From assembly GCF_050908235.1 (NCBI RefSeq), contig NZ_CP194340.1: 64,000 nucleotides of DNA, one strand, 5' to 3'. A model generated the notes under the pieces. It did no database searches and had not been told where the DNA came from. It was given only the letters and a program-made list of their open reading frames with translations. Positions 31,756 through 41,401 of the stretch are shown piece after piece. Source of the DNA: Pseudoramibacter alactolyticus (GTDB lineage Bacteria > Bacillota > Clostridia > Eubacteriales > Eubacteriaceae). Position 1 is the first letter of the stretch; every line of letters begins with the position of its first letter. A program made the translations under genes and the position numbers.

Positions 31756-34236
31756 TTAAAACGCCGCATAAGCCTTGTTCATATCAATATTGCCGCTAAG
31801 ACCGCTGACCCTGCCGCTTGACGAATACTGCCAGATATCAATGTGGTTCCCATAGGATGGCTTGCTGCTTTCCGACCAGTGATAGGGATACTGTGCATAC
31901 CAGATACGGTAATTTTTAATCCGGTTGTATTCAATCTTATTCTTCAGCCAGTTCTGATTCGCATAAAGCATCGGCGTATAACCTCTCGACTTGACCCGCT
32001 CGCAGAAAGCCACAATGTTTTTCGCCTGCTGTGTCTTGCTTAAATATTCAATGCGCTTATCTTCAACATCAATGCAAACCGGAAGCTGCAGCTTTTTCCC
32101 CGCAAGAAGGCTGACGGCATAATCGGCTTCTTCGCGTGCCTCCGCCTCGGTATCCGCATAGCTGTAAACATACACGCCTACCGGAATCCCATTTGCCTTT
32201 GTATTTTGATAATTATTGTTAAACTGCTTGTCCGCGGCGCCATTGCCCTTATGACCCCAGGCAATTCTCAGCATCGCGTATTTGATGCCGGCATTTTTGG
32301 CTTTTTTCCAATTTGCCTGGCTGATGTATCCCTGCCATTCCGACACGTCAACGCCTTTATCTCCAATGGAAACCGTTGATCCAAAACTATTTTTATCCGC
32401 TTTATTAATTGTAAATTTTTGAGCCCCTGTATTATTAGCGGTATAAAGCTGCACATTGGCATGATTATTCTTGCTGGCGCCATTAATGTCCATCACACGG
32501 GTCATCGACGATTCCGGCTTTAATAGATAGAGATTCCCCGATTTAACAACGATCCACCTCTGAGCTTTCGTCCCATTAGAAGTATAAATTTGAATATCTG
32601 TTGAATCCTTATCCGCCGCGCCCTTAACATCTAATGCCTTTGATGCATTAGTTAAGCTGACAATCGTATACGAATTATCTGCGTTCCGCTTGAAAGTCCA
32701 ACCTTGATTTTTCGAGGTCATCCTATTCTGCTGATCAACTGTTGTCCCGTTAATCGTCACTGATTTACCGCTATTTGAATTGGTAATGCGAGCTGTAAAT
32801 CCATCGCCCAAATTTTCTGCCTTAACCGCGTTAGTCACGCTTGTTTTCTCAATCAAAAAACCTTGCGCAGCAGAGCCATTTGAAGTGTAAAGCTGAGCTT
32901 TTGCTCCCTCATCTTTCGTCGCCCCCGAAATATCGAGCACACGCGTCAATGAAGAAGCCGGCTTTAAATTATAAACAGAACCATTTTTTTCTATAACCCA
33001 TTTTTGTGCATTTGTATTATTTGAAGCGTAAGTTTGAATAATTGTTCCGTTTTTATCTATTGCCCCTTTAACATCCAAAGCTTTTCCAGATGCTGCATTC
33101 GTAATCGTATATGAGCCATCTTTGTAGGTAAAGCGCCAGAATTGCTGACTGATACCCCCGGCGTAGGTTTGTTGAGTAGCCGTAGACGTAGCGCTTTCTG
33201 CCACAACTTTACCGCTATTAATATTTGTCAATTTTGCCGTAAAATCATTTCCTAAATTGACCGATTCCATTTGACCGTCATCAGATGCACATTTTTCAAT
33301 CGAAAACTTTTGAGCCCCCGATTTATTCATGGTATAAAGTTGAACATTTGTTCCTGCCTTTGAGCCATTACCGCTAATATCCATTGTGCGCGATCCGGAA
33401 ATAGCCGGGCGCAGATAATAACTGCCGTCGCCGTGCTTAAGCAAATACCAGCGTTGTGCATTTGTATTATTGGCGGCATATGTTTGAATGTTCGCGCCGT
33501 TTCTATCTGCGCCGCCCGAAACATCCAAACATTTTCCGTTCAAAACATTAGTAATGGTGTAGGTTCCGGAGCCACGGCTGTAAACAAAACGCCATACTTG
33601 ATCTTTGCCAATTTTGCGCGGCTGGACAACTGCATTGCTTCCATCAATTGAAAGCGCACGATTATTAGAGGTTAATCGCGCTGTGAAATTTCCCAAATCG
33701 CTGCTTTGAACGGAATGACTTACAACAACCTTAAAATTTTGAGCTTTCGTATTATTATCCTGATAAAGCTGAACATTTGTCCCGCTTTTATTAATTTCTC
33801 CGCCGACCACATCCATAACTCGAGCATTGGAACATGCCGGCTTTAAATTATAGGAACCATCTGTATTTAAAAGCAGCCGCCATTGCTGCGCTTTTGTTCC
33901 ATTGTCATTATAAAGTTGAACATTACTTCCATTTTTATCCAAAGCACCCGAAACATCCAGAGCCTGACCATTCGATTTATTGATGATCTTATAATAGCCA
34001 TTGTCTACAGGAATAAACTCCCAGTATTGATCTGTGCTGTATTCATTTTTTTCCAGAACGACCACATTGTTCTCATTTTTGGACACAGCCTGATCCCCTA
34101 TCAGTATCTGCGCTGTAAACATTGAAGAACTCGGCACGTTAGATGCCTGCACGCTCCGGACCAACATCATCCCCGATAATAAAGATATCGTTATTGTTAT
34201 AATGGCCAATAATTCAATTCTTTTTCTGAGTGCCAT
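31756..34236 (-). CDS. secreted GH25 lysozyme with four ricin-type lectin modules
   Basis: An 826-aa exported muramidase. Residues 1-31 form a signal peptide (hydrophobic core, cleavage near VQASN). Four beta-trefoil ricin-type modules occupy about 38-171, 183-314, 331-464 and 479-611. Each has repeated LDVSG/MDISG and QxYxxNxTxAQxW/F units. A GH25 domain fills 626-826, with GVDVSEWQG (D630), CIDVED (D723, E725), YANQNW and IDIWQYSSSG. The enzyme should cut peptidoglycan while the lectin modules hold a wall glycan. Being inside the polysaccharide cluster, the local polymer is a plausible ligand. Promoter and terminator are its own. Confidence 0.93.
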   Translation of the reverse strand: MALRKRIELLAIITITISLLSGMMLVRSVQASNVPSSSMFTAQILIGDQAVSKNENNVVVLEKNEYSTDQYWEFIPVDNGYYKIINKSNGQALDVSGALDKNGSNVQLYNDNGTKAQQWRLLLNTDGSYNLKPACSNARVMDVVGGEINKSGTNVQLYQDNNTKAQNFKVVVSHSVQSSDLGNFTARLTSNNRALSIDGSNAVVQPRKIGKDQVWRFVYSRGSGTYTITNVLNGKCLDVSGGADRNGANIQTYAANNTNAQRWYLLKHGDGSYYLRPAISGSRTMDISGNGSKAGTNVQLYTMNKSGAQKFSIEKCASDDGQMESVNLGNDFTAKLTNINSGKVVAESATSTATQQTYAGGISQQFWRFTYKDGSYTITNAASGKALDVKGAIDKNGTIIQTYASNNTNAQKWVIEKNGSVYNLKPASSLTRVLDISGATKDEGAKAQLYTSNGSAAQGFLIEKTSVTNAVKAENLGDGFTARITNSNSGKSVTINGTTVDQQNRMTSKNQGWTFKRNADNSYTIVSLTNASKALDVKGAADKDSTDIQIYTSNGTKAQRWIVVKSGNLYLLKPESSMTRVMDINGASKNNHANVQLYTANNTGAQKFTINKADKNSFGSTVSIGDKGVDVSEWQGYISQANWKKAKNAGIKYAMLRIAWGHKGNGAADKQFNNNYQNTKANGIPVGVYVYSYADTEAEAREEADYAVSLLAGKKLQLPVCIDVEDKRIEYLSKTQQAKNIVAFCERVKSRGYTPMLYANQNWLKNKIEYNRIKNYRIWYAQYPYHWSESSKPSYGNHIDIWQYSSSGRVSGLSGNIDMNKAYAAF

Positions 34237-34313
34237 GCTCCCATCCCTTCTTAATCAAAATATTGCGTTATTATTTTTACTTATTTTTAAATTCCACTTT
34301 CAAATTGCCTTTA

Positions 34314-34342
34314 ATTATAACGAAAAAATCCCTTTCGGTAAA
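34314..34342 (-). promoter_or_regulatory. predicted promoter of the lysozyme gene
   Basis: On the minus strand, TTTACC (34337-34342) and TATAAT (34314-34319) have a 17-base spacer. The -35 lies inside the terminator hairpin of the upstream kinase gene, so the two signals overlap. Confidence 0.6.
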
Positions 34343-34350
34343 GGGATTTT
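34323..34350 (-). terminator. intrinsic terminator of wzz-kinase
   Basis: An 11-bp perfect stem AAAATCCCTTT/AAAGGGATTTT with loop CGGT and TTTTTT on the minus strand. It lies about 100 bases after the kinase stop. Confidence 0.88.
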
Positions 34351-34448
34351 AAGGTTTTGATCGATTATTTGATTTCAGATCTTCATTTAATGCTTTGCGA
34401 TATATTATTTGATCAATTTATATGATAATATTAATTTTCGCAATTATT

Positions 34449-35150
34449 TTAACCGAATGCGCGGTGATATTGTTCTCTGATATTTTTGTTTTCCATGATA
34501 TCAAATTGCGTCAGGGTCGTTCCAATCACCTCTGCCCCCAAAATATCCAACCGCTGTTTCGCAGCAATCACCTCTTCTCGATTCGCACCGTATTGTTTAA
34601 CAACCCACAAGACCGCATCCACCGCTTCCGCCAGGGTTGAGGCGTCCGCATAAGCGCCAATCGAGGGACCATCAACCAAAATATAATCATATTCCTTTGA
34701 AAGCGCTGATAACATCGCCTGCATTTTGACCGTTTCAATACGCATTTGCGCTTCTGTTCCAAGGGGCATGATCCAAAGCGCGCCTTTCTCCGCGATATAT
34801 TGATCCCAGTCATAGCCGCCGGCAGCCAGCCAATTGGAAAGGCCCGGCTGATCATCCGGCACCGCCAAGCAAGCACCAACTTTCGGCGAATGGGTATTGC
34901 CATCTATCAGCAGCACTTTTTTCCCGGCTCGGCTCATAACCAAAGCCAGATTAATAGCGGTTGCCGTTTTGCCTTCTCTCGCAATGGCCGATGTGATCAG
35001 GATGCTTTTAACATTTTGTGTTTCTGCACGATGCATTACGTTCGCCGCCAGCGATCGGTATGCTTCTGCATAAACAGCTGGCTGCACGTGATCCATTCCA
35101 AGTTCGCTTAAAGGCGTGTGTTTATTATTTCCAAATTTAAAAAGGCCCAT
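34449..35150 (-). CDS. CpsD/CapB-family BY-kinase-like ATPase
   Basis: Partner ATPase of the Wzz/CapA membrane protein in chain-length control. The 233-aa protein has Walker A (AREGKTATAINLA), a Walker A' region (KKVLLIDGN) and Walker B (YDYILVDGPS). In typical members A' reads LLIDADLR and the C-terminus carries a run of tyrosines for autophosphorylation; here A' is IDGNTH and the tail has only one Tyr. Kinase activity is therefore doubtful. It lies 17 bases after wzz. Confidence 0.88.
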   Translation of the reverse strand: MGLFKFGNNKHTPLSELGMDHVQPAVYAEAYRSLAANVMHRAETQNVKSILITSAIAREGKTATAINLALVMSRAGKKVLLIDGNTHSPKVGACLAVPDDQPGLSNWLAAGGYDWDQYIAEKGALWIMPLGTEAQMRIETVKMQAMLSALSKEYDYILVDGPSIGAYADASTLAEAVDAVLWVVKQYGANREEVIAAKQRLDILGAEVIGTTLTQFDIMENKNIREQYHRAFG

Positions 35151-35167
35151 CTTCTTTTCCTTTATTT

Positions 35168-35887
35168 CTAATGCTTGATATCAAAACGTCTGGCACTGTC
35201 CATCGATGGAATCGTGCCTAAAACCGGCAGTTCGGTATCTTCCTCCAACAGCCCCTTCGAGCGATATGTGGTGTCGCGCAAAATCCGAAAAAGCACATAA
35301 AAAACAGACAGCACAAAGCCCAAACCGCCTGCTAATACCATCATTTTCTTAGTCGACGGCGAATGCCTTTCCGCAATATCGGCTTTCGTCATTTTAACGG
35401 ATTCAACGGTATTTAAATTTTCCGGCAAGATCTTTTTTGCCGTTTGGCTCAGCGTCTGTCCCCCCATTTTGACGGATGCACGGTCGCTGCCAGACAATGT
35501 CAATTTCAACACATGGGTGTAAGCCGCGGTAGTATCTTCGTCATCCGCTTTAATTTTAACGGATAATGCACTTTTCTGAGCTGACTTGGTTAATCCACTA
35601 TACGCCGGCTGCATCATACTTTTATTCTGCAATACAGCTTTGATGCTTTGTGCCTGAACGGCGGCCATCGTTCCCGGCTGATCGATGCCGTTGGGGGAAT
35701 TGACAATCATCGTCATCTTGGCGCTATAGGAGGGCGTCTGCATCAGACGAGCGCCGCCGAAACCAAGCAGGACACAAACAAAGGTGATCAAAATAATCGC
35801 AGGAATATTATGTTTAAACGCTACCCACACATCCCGAATATCAATACTGACAGAACCTTCGTCCTGCACCAGATTATAATCTTCCAT
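35168..35887 (-). CDS. Wzz/CapA-type chain-length determinant protein
   Basis: A membrane protein with two helices: helix 1 around residues 28-48 (IPAIILITFVCVLLGFGGA) and helix 2 near 189-208 (MMVLAGGLGFVLSVFYVLF), flanking an extracellular domain. This is the Wzz layout that governs polymer length together with the BY-kinase. It starts at ATG 35887 with AAAGGAGA 6 bases upstream; the longer frame to 35947 reads through the promoter. The 239-aa length fits the short Gram-positive type. Confidence 0.88.
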   Translation of the reverse strand: MEDYNLVQDEGSVSIDIRDVWVAFKHNIPAIILITFVCVLLGFGGARLMQTPSYSAKMTMIVNSPNGIDQPGTMAAVQAQSIKAVLQNKSMMQPAYSGLTKSAQKSALSVKIKADDEDTTAAYTHVLKLTLSGSDRASVKMGGQTLSQTAKKILPENLNTVESVKMTKADIAERHSPSTKKMMVLAGGLGFVLSVFYVLFRILRDTTYRSKGLLEEDTELPVLGTIPSMDSARRFDIKH

Positions 35888-35918
35888 TTTGTCTCCTTTA
35901 ACCAAAATATTTGATTCA

Positions 35919-35947
35919 ATTATAACGGAATTCGGATGCTTTCGCAA
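35919..35947 (-). promoter_or_regulatory. strong promoter of wzz-kinase
   Basis: On the minus strand, TTGCGA (35942-35947) and TATAAT (35919-35924) have a 17-base spacer, about 32 bases before the start. It is back to back with the gtrA promoter. Confidence 0.8.
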
Positions 35948-35960
35948 GACGCGCTCTTAC

Positions 35961-35989
35961 TTGTGAAGCCGGGCACAATGTGATAGAGT
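35961..35989 (+). promoter_or_regulatory. predicted promoter of the GtrA-like gene
   Basis: TTGTGA (35961-35966) and TAGAGT (35984-35989) have a 17-base spacer, 36 bases before the ATG. Confidence 0.55.
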
Positions 35990-36025
35990 TACAACATCAA
36001 TATCAATGGAAAAAGGAAGTCTTCA

Positions 36026-36445
36026 ATGATTCAAAAACTCTACCAAAAATATCGCGAAATCATCAACTATTTGGTCGTCGGTGTTCTGACGACCATTGTC
36101 AGCCTCGGCGTGTATTATCTTTGCGTTGCCACTTTCCTCAATCCGGACAACGGCTTGCAGCTCCAAGCCGCCAATGTGATTTCTTGGATCGCCGCCGTAA
36201 CTTTTGCCTACTTCACCAACCGCAAATATGTTTTTGCCAGCCGAAATCCCAACATGATGCGGGAGGCATTCGCTTTCTTTCTTTCTCGCGTCAGCACCTT
36301 ATTGATGGACATGGGCGTGATGTTTTTAGCTGTAACCCTCAGCGGTATGAACGACAAAATCGCCAAACTCATCTCTCAGGTTGTTGTTACCATCGCTAAT
36401 TATATTTTCAGTAAATTCTTCGTTTTTAAGAAAAAAAATTTTTAA
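36026..36445 (+). CDS. GtrA-family membrane protein
   Basis: GtrA-like proteins have four membrane helices and are thought to help move polyprenyl-linked sugars across the membrane. The 139-aa product shows the family pattern: INYLVVGVLTTIVSLGVYY at the start, an FAYFTNRKYVF loop after helix 2, and a basic C-terminus (ANYIFSKFFVFKKKNF). AAAGGAAG is 6 bases before the ATG. It is the only plus-strand gene in the surface region, divergent from wzz. Confidence 0.9.
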   Translation: MIQKLYQKYREIINYLVVGVLTTIVSLGVYYLCVATFLNPDNGLQLQAANVISWIAAVTFAYFTNRKYVFASRNPNMMREAFAFFLSRVSTLLMDMGVMFLAVTLSGMNDKIAKLISQVVVTIANYIFSKFFVFKKKNF

Positions 36446-36453
36446 AGGCACAC

Positions 36454-36544
36454 AAAAAGGCGTTTGGAAAGGATTGTACCGACCTCCCAATCGTTAGATT
36501 TTGGTCTAACTTTTGGGGGTCACATCAGATCCAAGCGCCCTTTT
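36454..36544. repeat. 91-bp nested inverted repeat (terminator-like, possibly with an insertion-element remnant)
   Basis: Three stems are nested. The outer stem pairs 36454-36468 with 36530-36544 (AAAAAGGCGTTTGGA with TCCAAGCGCCCTTTT). The middle stem pairs GACCTCCCAA with TTGGGGGTC. The inner stem pairs GTTAGA with TCTAAC. It lies between the convergent gtrA and EpsG-like genes and ends in T-rich tracts, so it can act as a terminator. The inner text GTCTAACTTTTGGGGGTCAC resembles, from memory, the ends of some IS3-family elements. No transposase gene is present. Confidence 0.6.
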
Positions 36545-36548
36545 AATC

Positions 36549-37700
36549 TTACCAATGCCGAAGATTTACAATAAACTGCCGCATCATCTGCGACGTATAT
36601 GGATAAATTTGATTCTCTTTGAGATACACCGTTCGAAATCCCCAGATCGTCAGCAATAGCAAGCCCAGAAGCAGCGTCCAAACGATCTTTTCTTTTCCCT
36701 CGCTGATGCGAATCAGCCGCGCATATGCTACGCTTTTATACATCCCAAAGTACAGACTGATGCGATACAAGAAAAAGACGATAAGCCGCAGCTGAAAGAT
36801 CACCACTTCTAAAACCAGCAGAAAAATATAAAAACTTCCCTCCGAAGGGCCTCGCGCATCATCAAAAGTCAAAAATGCATCGCGCTTGTGCAAGGATAAA
36901 ATGATTCCCGGCAGCCAAAAAATGCAAATCATGAGGTTGGATTTGATCGTCGCCATTTTAAAGACATCGCTGAGATAAAGCTGGTATTTCGGCGGCAGCA
37001 TTCCCCAGGCCAGAGCATGGGCCAGCAGCGGTTTGTAAAAAATCATCGCCAGCGCCACAACGCCGACAATGGCCACCTTGACCCAAATCCGCTCCCAACG
37101 CTTAAAAATCAGATAGAGCACCGGCAGTGCCACACCGATGACCGCCGTATAATGAAACAACACCGCCGCAGCAAAGGTTAATCCATAAGGCCAATATCTT
37201 TTCTCAAGGAAAAAGTGAAAGCCCCAGAAAAGAAAACCCATGGCAATGTATTGACGCATGAGGTTCAGACTATCCCCGTAAAACAAACATAAAAAACACA
37301 GCCAACCCATCGGCAGTGAAATTTCATCGCGATAGGCATAAAGTCCCGCCATGAATAATCCATTGATCAGCAGGCTAATCACAAAATAGAGCCAATGGGG
37401 ATTGGCCGTCACCCGTGTGATCAGGAAATTGAGCAACACATAAAGCGGCTCCACGGTTTTGATCTGGGACTGAATCAGCCATTTCAGATCGTGATTTTGC
37501 AGGCACCAAAAAAACTGCGGATTGCCGTAATAATGAATGTCGGTGCCGATGGTGTCATCGCGAAGGGCAGCTAAAACAGCCGAGAGCACGGCTGCCAACA
37601 AAAGGATCATACCGCCTCGTATTTTATTCTTTTTTTTAAGCTGTTTTTCGCCAATCCAGCAAATCCCAAAGGATAAAGCAAAACAAAAAAGATAAATCAT
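36549..37700 (-). CDS. EpsG-family membrane protein
   Basis: A 383-aa polytopic protein of the EpsG/YveQ family, which takes part in exopolysaccharide polymerisation or export. The early LRDDTIGTDIHYY matches the conserved RxxxVGTD loop after helix 2. The central LMRQYIAMGFLFWGFHF and FHYTAVIGVALPVLYL segments are also typical. It begins a minus-strand run behind the two GT-C-like genes (12-base gap). Confidence 0.87.
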   Translation of the reverse strand: MIYLFCFALSFGICWIGEKQLKKKNKIRGGMILLLAAVLSAVLAALRDDTIGTDIHYYGNPQFFWCLQNHDLKWLIQSQIKTVEPLYVLLNFLITRVTANPHWLYFVISLLINGLFMAGLYAYRDEISLPMGWLCFLCLFYGDSLNLMRQYIAMGFLFWGFHFFLEKRYWPYGLTFAAAVLFHYTAVIGVALPVLYLIFKRWERIWVKVAIVGVVALAMIFYKPLLAHALAWGMLPPKYQLYLSDVFKMATIKSNLMICIFWLPGIILSLHKRDAFLTFDDARGPSEGSFYIFLLVLEVVIFQLRLIVFFLYRISLYFGMYKSVAYARLIRISEGKEKIVWTLLLGLLLLTIWGFRTVYLKENQIYPYTSQMMRQFIVNLRHW

Positions 37701-37712
37701 GAGCCATCCTTT

Positions 37713-39575
37713 TTAAAAAACTTTTCGATTTTTTTGAGGAACCAATAGCAACAACCACGGGCAACTGGCCGCTATGGGGGCATAATATCTAAAGCAATTA
37801 TTAATCGGGGACATCATACACGTTCCGATCAATAAAACCAAGGCAATGCACGGAATTACCATAACCCATTTTCTTCTCCGAATTAAATCATAACATAATA
37901 AAATAATCAACCATGTATAAAACGCACAAACATCAGTGAGGCTTAATAGCGGTACTTTATCCCAACATTTAGAATAAGCGTCTAAAATTTCTCGTTCTTT
38001 TTGAAAACTTTTATTAGTATAAACATGATAATGTTTATCTGTTATGCCGCCCAACCAATTGAAAATAGTCATTCCTGAATTCCAGTTACCAGCGCCTGTA
38101 GGAAATTGGGGAATAAAGGCATAGTATCCAGAATTCAAACCAATGCCTGCTTCACAATACATTTTGGGATACTGCCTGGACATTTCAAACCAAAGCCTCA
38201 GATACTTTCTCCCGCTTCCTCGAAAATTATTTTTTATCGGATCCGAGCATATCGGATCATATCTTTTGTAAAAATCTTTTTTTTGAAAAAAATGTTCAAC
38301 TTGCTTCCTGTATTTTAAAGGCAGCGTTTCATGATAATTTTTTACCGTTCGGGCTGTTTGTTGAAGCGGCAATGACATTGCCTCCTGTTTTTCAGACGGT
38401 TTTACCCCTGTATAATGAATATATTTCTGAAATCCCCAAAACACAATAAATGGCAAAACCAACAATAAAATAGCCCATGTTTTCTTTTTGTATAGAGCAA
38501 AAATTGCTAAGAAAAATACAGTCGGTAAAAGTGCATATACAAAATTATTCCGGAACAGACAGGACAGCAGCAAAGCAATTGCCGTCACTATTCCCTGTCG
38601 ACAAGAAAATATATTCTTTTTTAAATTCATGGTTAATATTATCAGGTTCAATATTGCATAGCTAAACAAACCATATGCAAATGTATCTTTAAATGCATGT
38701 TTTGCATAGGCGCCCCAAACTGGGGTAATCGCAAAAAACAATAAGACTAATATGCACAAACTAAACCGGATACCATTTTGTTTAAGAATTTTAATGCCAT
38801 GTGCCAACATCGCCGCCATCAGCACATCCCGGCAGAACACATATAGAAATAACCCCAAATTTTCATTATGAAGTTTCATTCCAATCTGATAAAACCAGGT
38901 GATAACTAAAGTGGAAAACCATGGATGATGATTGCTCGGCACTAAATGATCATATCCAAAATACGTACTCATTTGCCAAAATACATCGTTATCCGCACTG
39001 GCAGGATAGTACGAAATAATCCAAAGCAGCCAACACATCAATATAATGATAAAAGACATAAAAAAAAGATGACGTTCAAAAAATGTTCGCCATTTTGACA
39101 TTGGAAATTTTTCTTCGGTATGCGCAAAAGACAAATCCCCGATATTTTCAATGAGGAATTCAGCTATCGCATAAAAAACCAATCCGTACCCAAAAGCCAA
39201 AAAAACGGTAAGCACAAACGCATTGTTAGAATTAAATGCCGGGATTTGGTCCCTGTAATACATCATTAGGCCGAAGGTATTAAAAAATCCAAACACCACA
39301 CTTATACATGATAGCCCTGCCTTCACTCTTTGTCCCGTTTTAACGCGCCACTCAAAAAAGAGGTAAAAAAACAATGCCAACGCCAACGCAATCAATGCCC
39401 ATTGCACACCATAACCATTGAAAGATTGTTCAATCTTTAAAATTTCTGCTGCTATCCGACTTTCTGACAATAAATCGAAAGATTTTGGTCCTGCATAATT
39501 AAATGAAAACACCATACTCGAATATATTCCGATCAGCAAAGCAAAAACGGCATGTTTTTGGTTAATCTTTTGCAC
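37713..39575 (-). CDS. large polytopic membrane protein, DUF6020/GT-C-like (copy 1)
   Basis: A 620-aa protein with about twelve hydrophobic helices. After helix 5 comes YYPASADNDVFWQM and then SNHHPWFSTLVITWFY, the acidic loop and His-His-Pro-Trp motif seen in DUF6020 and resembling GT-C enzymes that use polyprenyl-phosphate sugars. A long extracellular loop near residues 390-530 precedes the last helices. A close paralog follows at once. It is probably a glycosyltransferase that decorates the surface polymer; no activity can be proven from sequence. Confidence 0.78.
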   Translation of the reverse strand: MQKINQKHAVFALLIGIYSSMVFSFNYAGPKSFDLLSESRIAAEILKIEQSFNGYGVQWALIALALALFFYLFFEWRVKTGQRVKAGLSCISVVFGFFNTFGLMMYYRDQIPAFNSNNAFVLTVFLAFGYGLVFYAIAEFLIENIGDLSFAHTEEKFPMSKWRTFFERHLFFMSFIIILMCWLLWIISYYPASADNDVFWQMSTYFGYDHLVPSNHHPWFSTLVITWFYQIGMKLHNENLGLFLYVFCRDVLMAAMLAHGIKILKQNGIRFSLCILVLLFFAITPVWGAYAKHAFKDTFAYGLFSYAILNLIILTMNLKKNIFSCRQGIVTAIALLLSCLFRNNFVYALLPTVFFLAIFALYKKKTWAILLLVLPFIVFWGFQKYIHYTGVKPSEKQEAMSLPLQQTARTVKNYHETLPLKYRKQVEHFFQKKDFYKRYDPICSDPIKNNFRGSGRKYLRLWFEMSRQYPKMYCEAGIGLNSGYYAFIPQFPTGAGNWNSGMTIFNWLGGITDKHYHVYTNKSFQKEREILDAYSKCWDKVPLLSLTDVCAFYTWLIILLCYDLIRRRKWVMVIPCIALVLLIGTCMMSPINNCFRYYAPIAASCPWLLLLVPQKNRKVF

Positions 39576-39592
39576 AATTGTTATCCTTTCTT

Positions 39593-41349
39593 CTATATCC
39601 TATGGTAGCCATCTGAAGCAAATTCTTGATCTGTCGCAACAGATACTTCTTGTTTTTTCAGTAAAAACGGTAACGAAAAAATAATTGGCACAGCATAAAC
39701 ACTACAGACCATATAACGTGGCAATATCACTGGCCCCACCGATAAAGTTAACGTTGTGAGCAAAACGGGAATCAAAGCGATCAAAATATTCCATCGGCGC
39801 GATCGAATTGCATAAAAAACCAAAGCAAAAGGAAGCCACGTTGCGAATAAAACTTTTGAAAACAAAACTGCCGCAGCGTTTTCAACATGGAGCAACATCA
39901 TGTCAAATGCATCGGCCCATCGTTGAACCTTAATACTGCGATATGCGCGTTTAAAAATCTGATGTACCTGTGATATGGATGCTTTTCCATTACTCCACCG
40001 CGCATAAATTTTTTCAGATGCATAACCTCCGTTTTGATTCGGCAGATTGTTTCGGTAATAAATCAGGCTTTCATCTCCTTGGCAGGTTGCGTCAACACTT
40101 AAAAGGCCATAGTCATTCGCCGCTAAAGATAAGCAAAACGTTTTGGGAAATCTCGTCCATGCTTTAAGATACCATTTTATAAAATTCATTCTATCCGTAT
40201 TCGATGCATTCTTTTTCCAATGCGACTTTGTCGCATCTGCTCGGAGCGGATTGTAATCTTGTGCCATTGCTCTCGGTTTTTGATAAACACCCTGAATGAT
40301 CTGCCAATCATTTTCAGAAAGTGCCTTCGGCTCTCTTTGGATTAAGCACGCGACCTGCTGTGAGGGAATAGATAACATCTCTTTTTGCTCTCCTGAAGCG
40401 ACACCCCACATGGGCAGTACTACATGACTCCACAAACCGCAGAAAAAAACCAGATAAAAAAACATAATCCATAGAATCCGTCTGTGTCCATTGTTGCAAT
40501 AACAAAATACGCCAAACAATGAAACCACTACAATATAGATACCCACTTTTTTAGTAAGTGCCATTAAAAATAATAATATCAGTAAGATGCCGCAAAATCG
40601 CAATGACTTTAAAACGGCGCCTCGGCTCCGAACACATTCAATCACAGATAGGAAAAACAGCACAAAAATCCAGCCGTTCAGCATATCCTTTGCCATGGTT
40701 TGTGCGAAGAGTGGAATAACCGGAAAAAGAGCATAAAAAAATGTTGCCGTTCTAATGACTCGCGGTCGAACCCCATGTGCCTTTATATAACACAAAAAAG
40801 AGAAAAGGCAGCAGCTGTCGCAGCCATCTGCAGCCATGCATATATCGCAACAGACCAGAGATTAGAACCTAAAAAATCACCAATTCTCCAAAATTTGTAG
40901 AACAGCATTGTGTCAAACCACGGGTGATGATCCGAAGCCGCCATTAAACCATAAGGCTGGAGAATCTGCCAAAATGTGTCCGGGTCAAGATTGCCAGGGA
41001 AGCGCATTAACCAATATGGCAGCCATGCCAGTAAAAAAAGAAACCAATAATGAAAGAAAAAAACTTTTAAAGTTTCTAACAATGAAGTCTGAATGAACAA
41101 TCTTTGTGTCTGGGAACGCTCAATATATAAAAAGCACTTTTTTAATAAAAAATAACCCAAAACAAAAAACAACAAGCCAATAAAGAGGAGTCCCCCCATC
41201 CCTGATCCATCAAAAAATCTATTTCGAGTAATCAGCCGATCATTCGCAAGCATCCCCAAACAATACAGCAGATCAAAAAAGATCGCACCAAAGACTGCTG
41301 TTCGATCAATAGAAAACTTTTGTATCCATACGGATACCTGTTTTTTCAT
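39593..41349 (-). pseudogene. large polytopic membrane protein, DUF6020/GT-C-like (copy 2), frameshifted
   Basis: A paralog of the preceding gene, read in two frames. The first 187 or so codons (41349 to about 40800) carry RFPGNLDPDTFWQI and SDHHPWFDTMLFYKFW, matching the acidic and HHPW motifs of copy 1. At a run of six A (40794-40799; T on the coding strand) the frame is lost. The remaining ~400 codons, to 39593, continue in another frame with CYIKAHGVRPRVIR and the long C-terminal loop. One added base in the run restores a protein of 585 aa. It may be a sequencing error, a phase-variable switch or a true pseudogene. Confidence 0.85.
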
Positions 41350-41401
41350 TTAAATATTTCCTTATCCTTTCATCTGTTCATTATATTTCTTTAGTTGGCT
41401 T

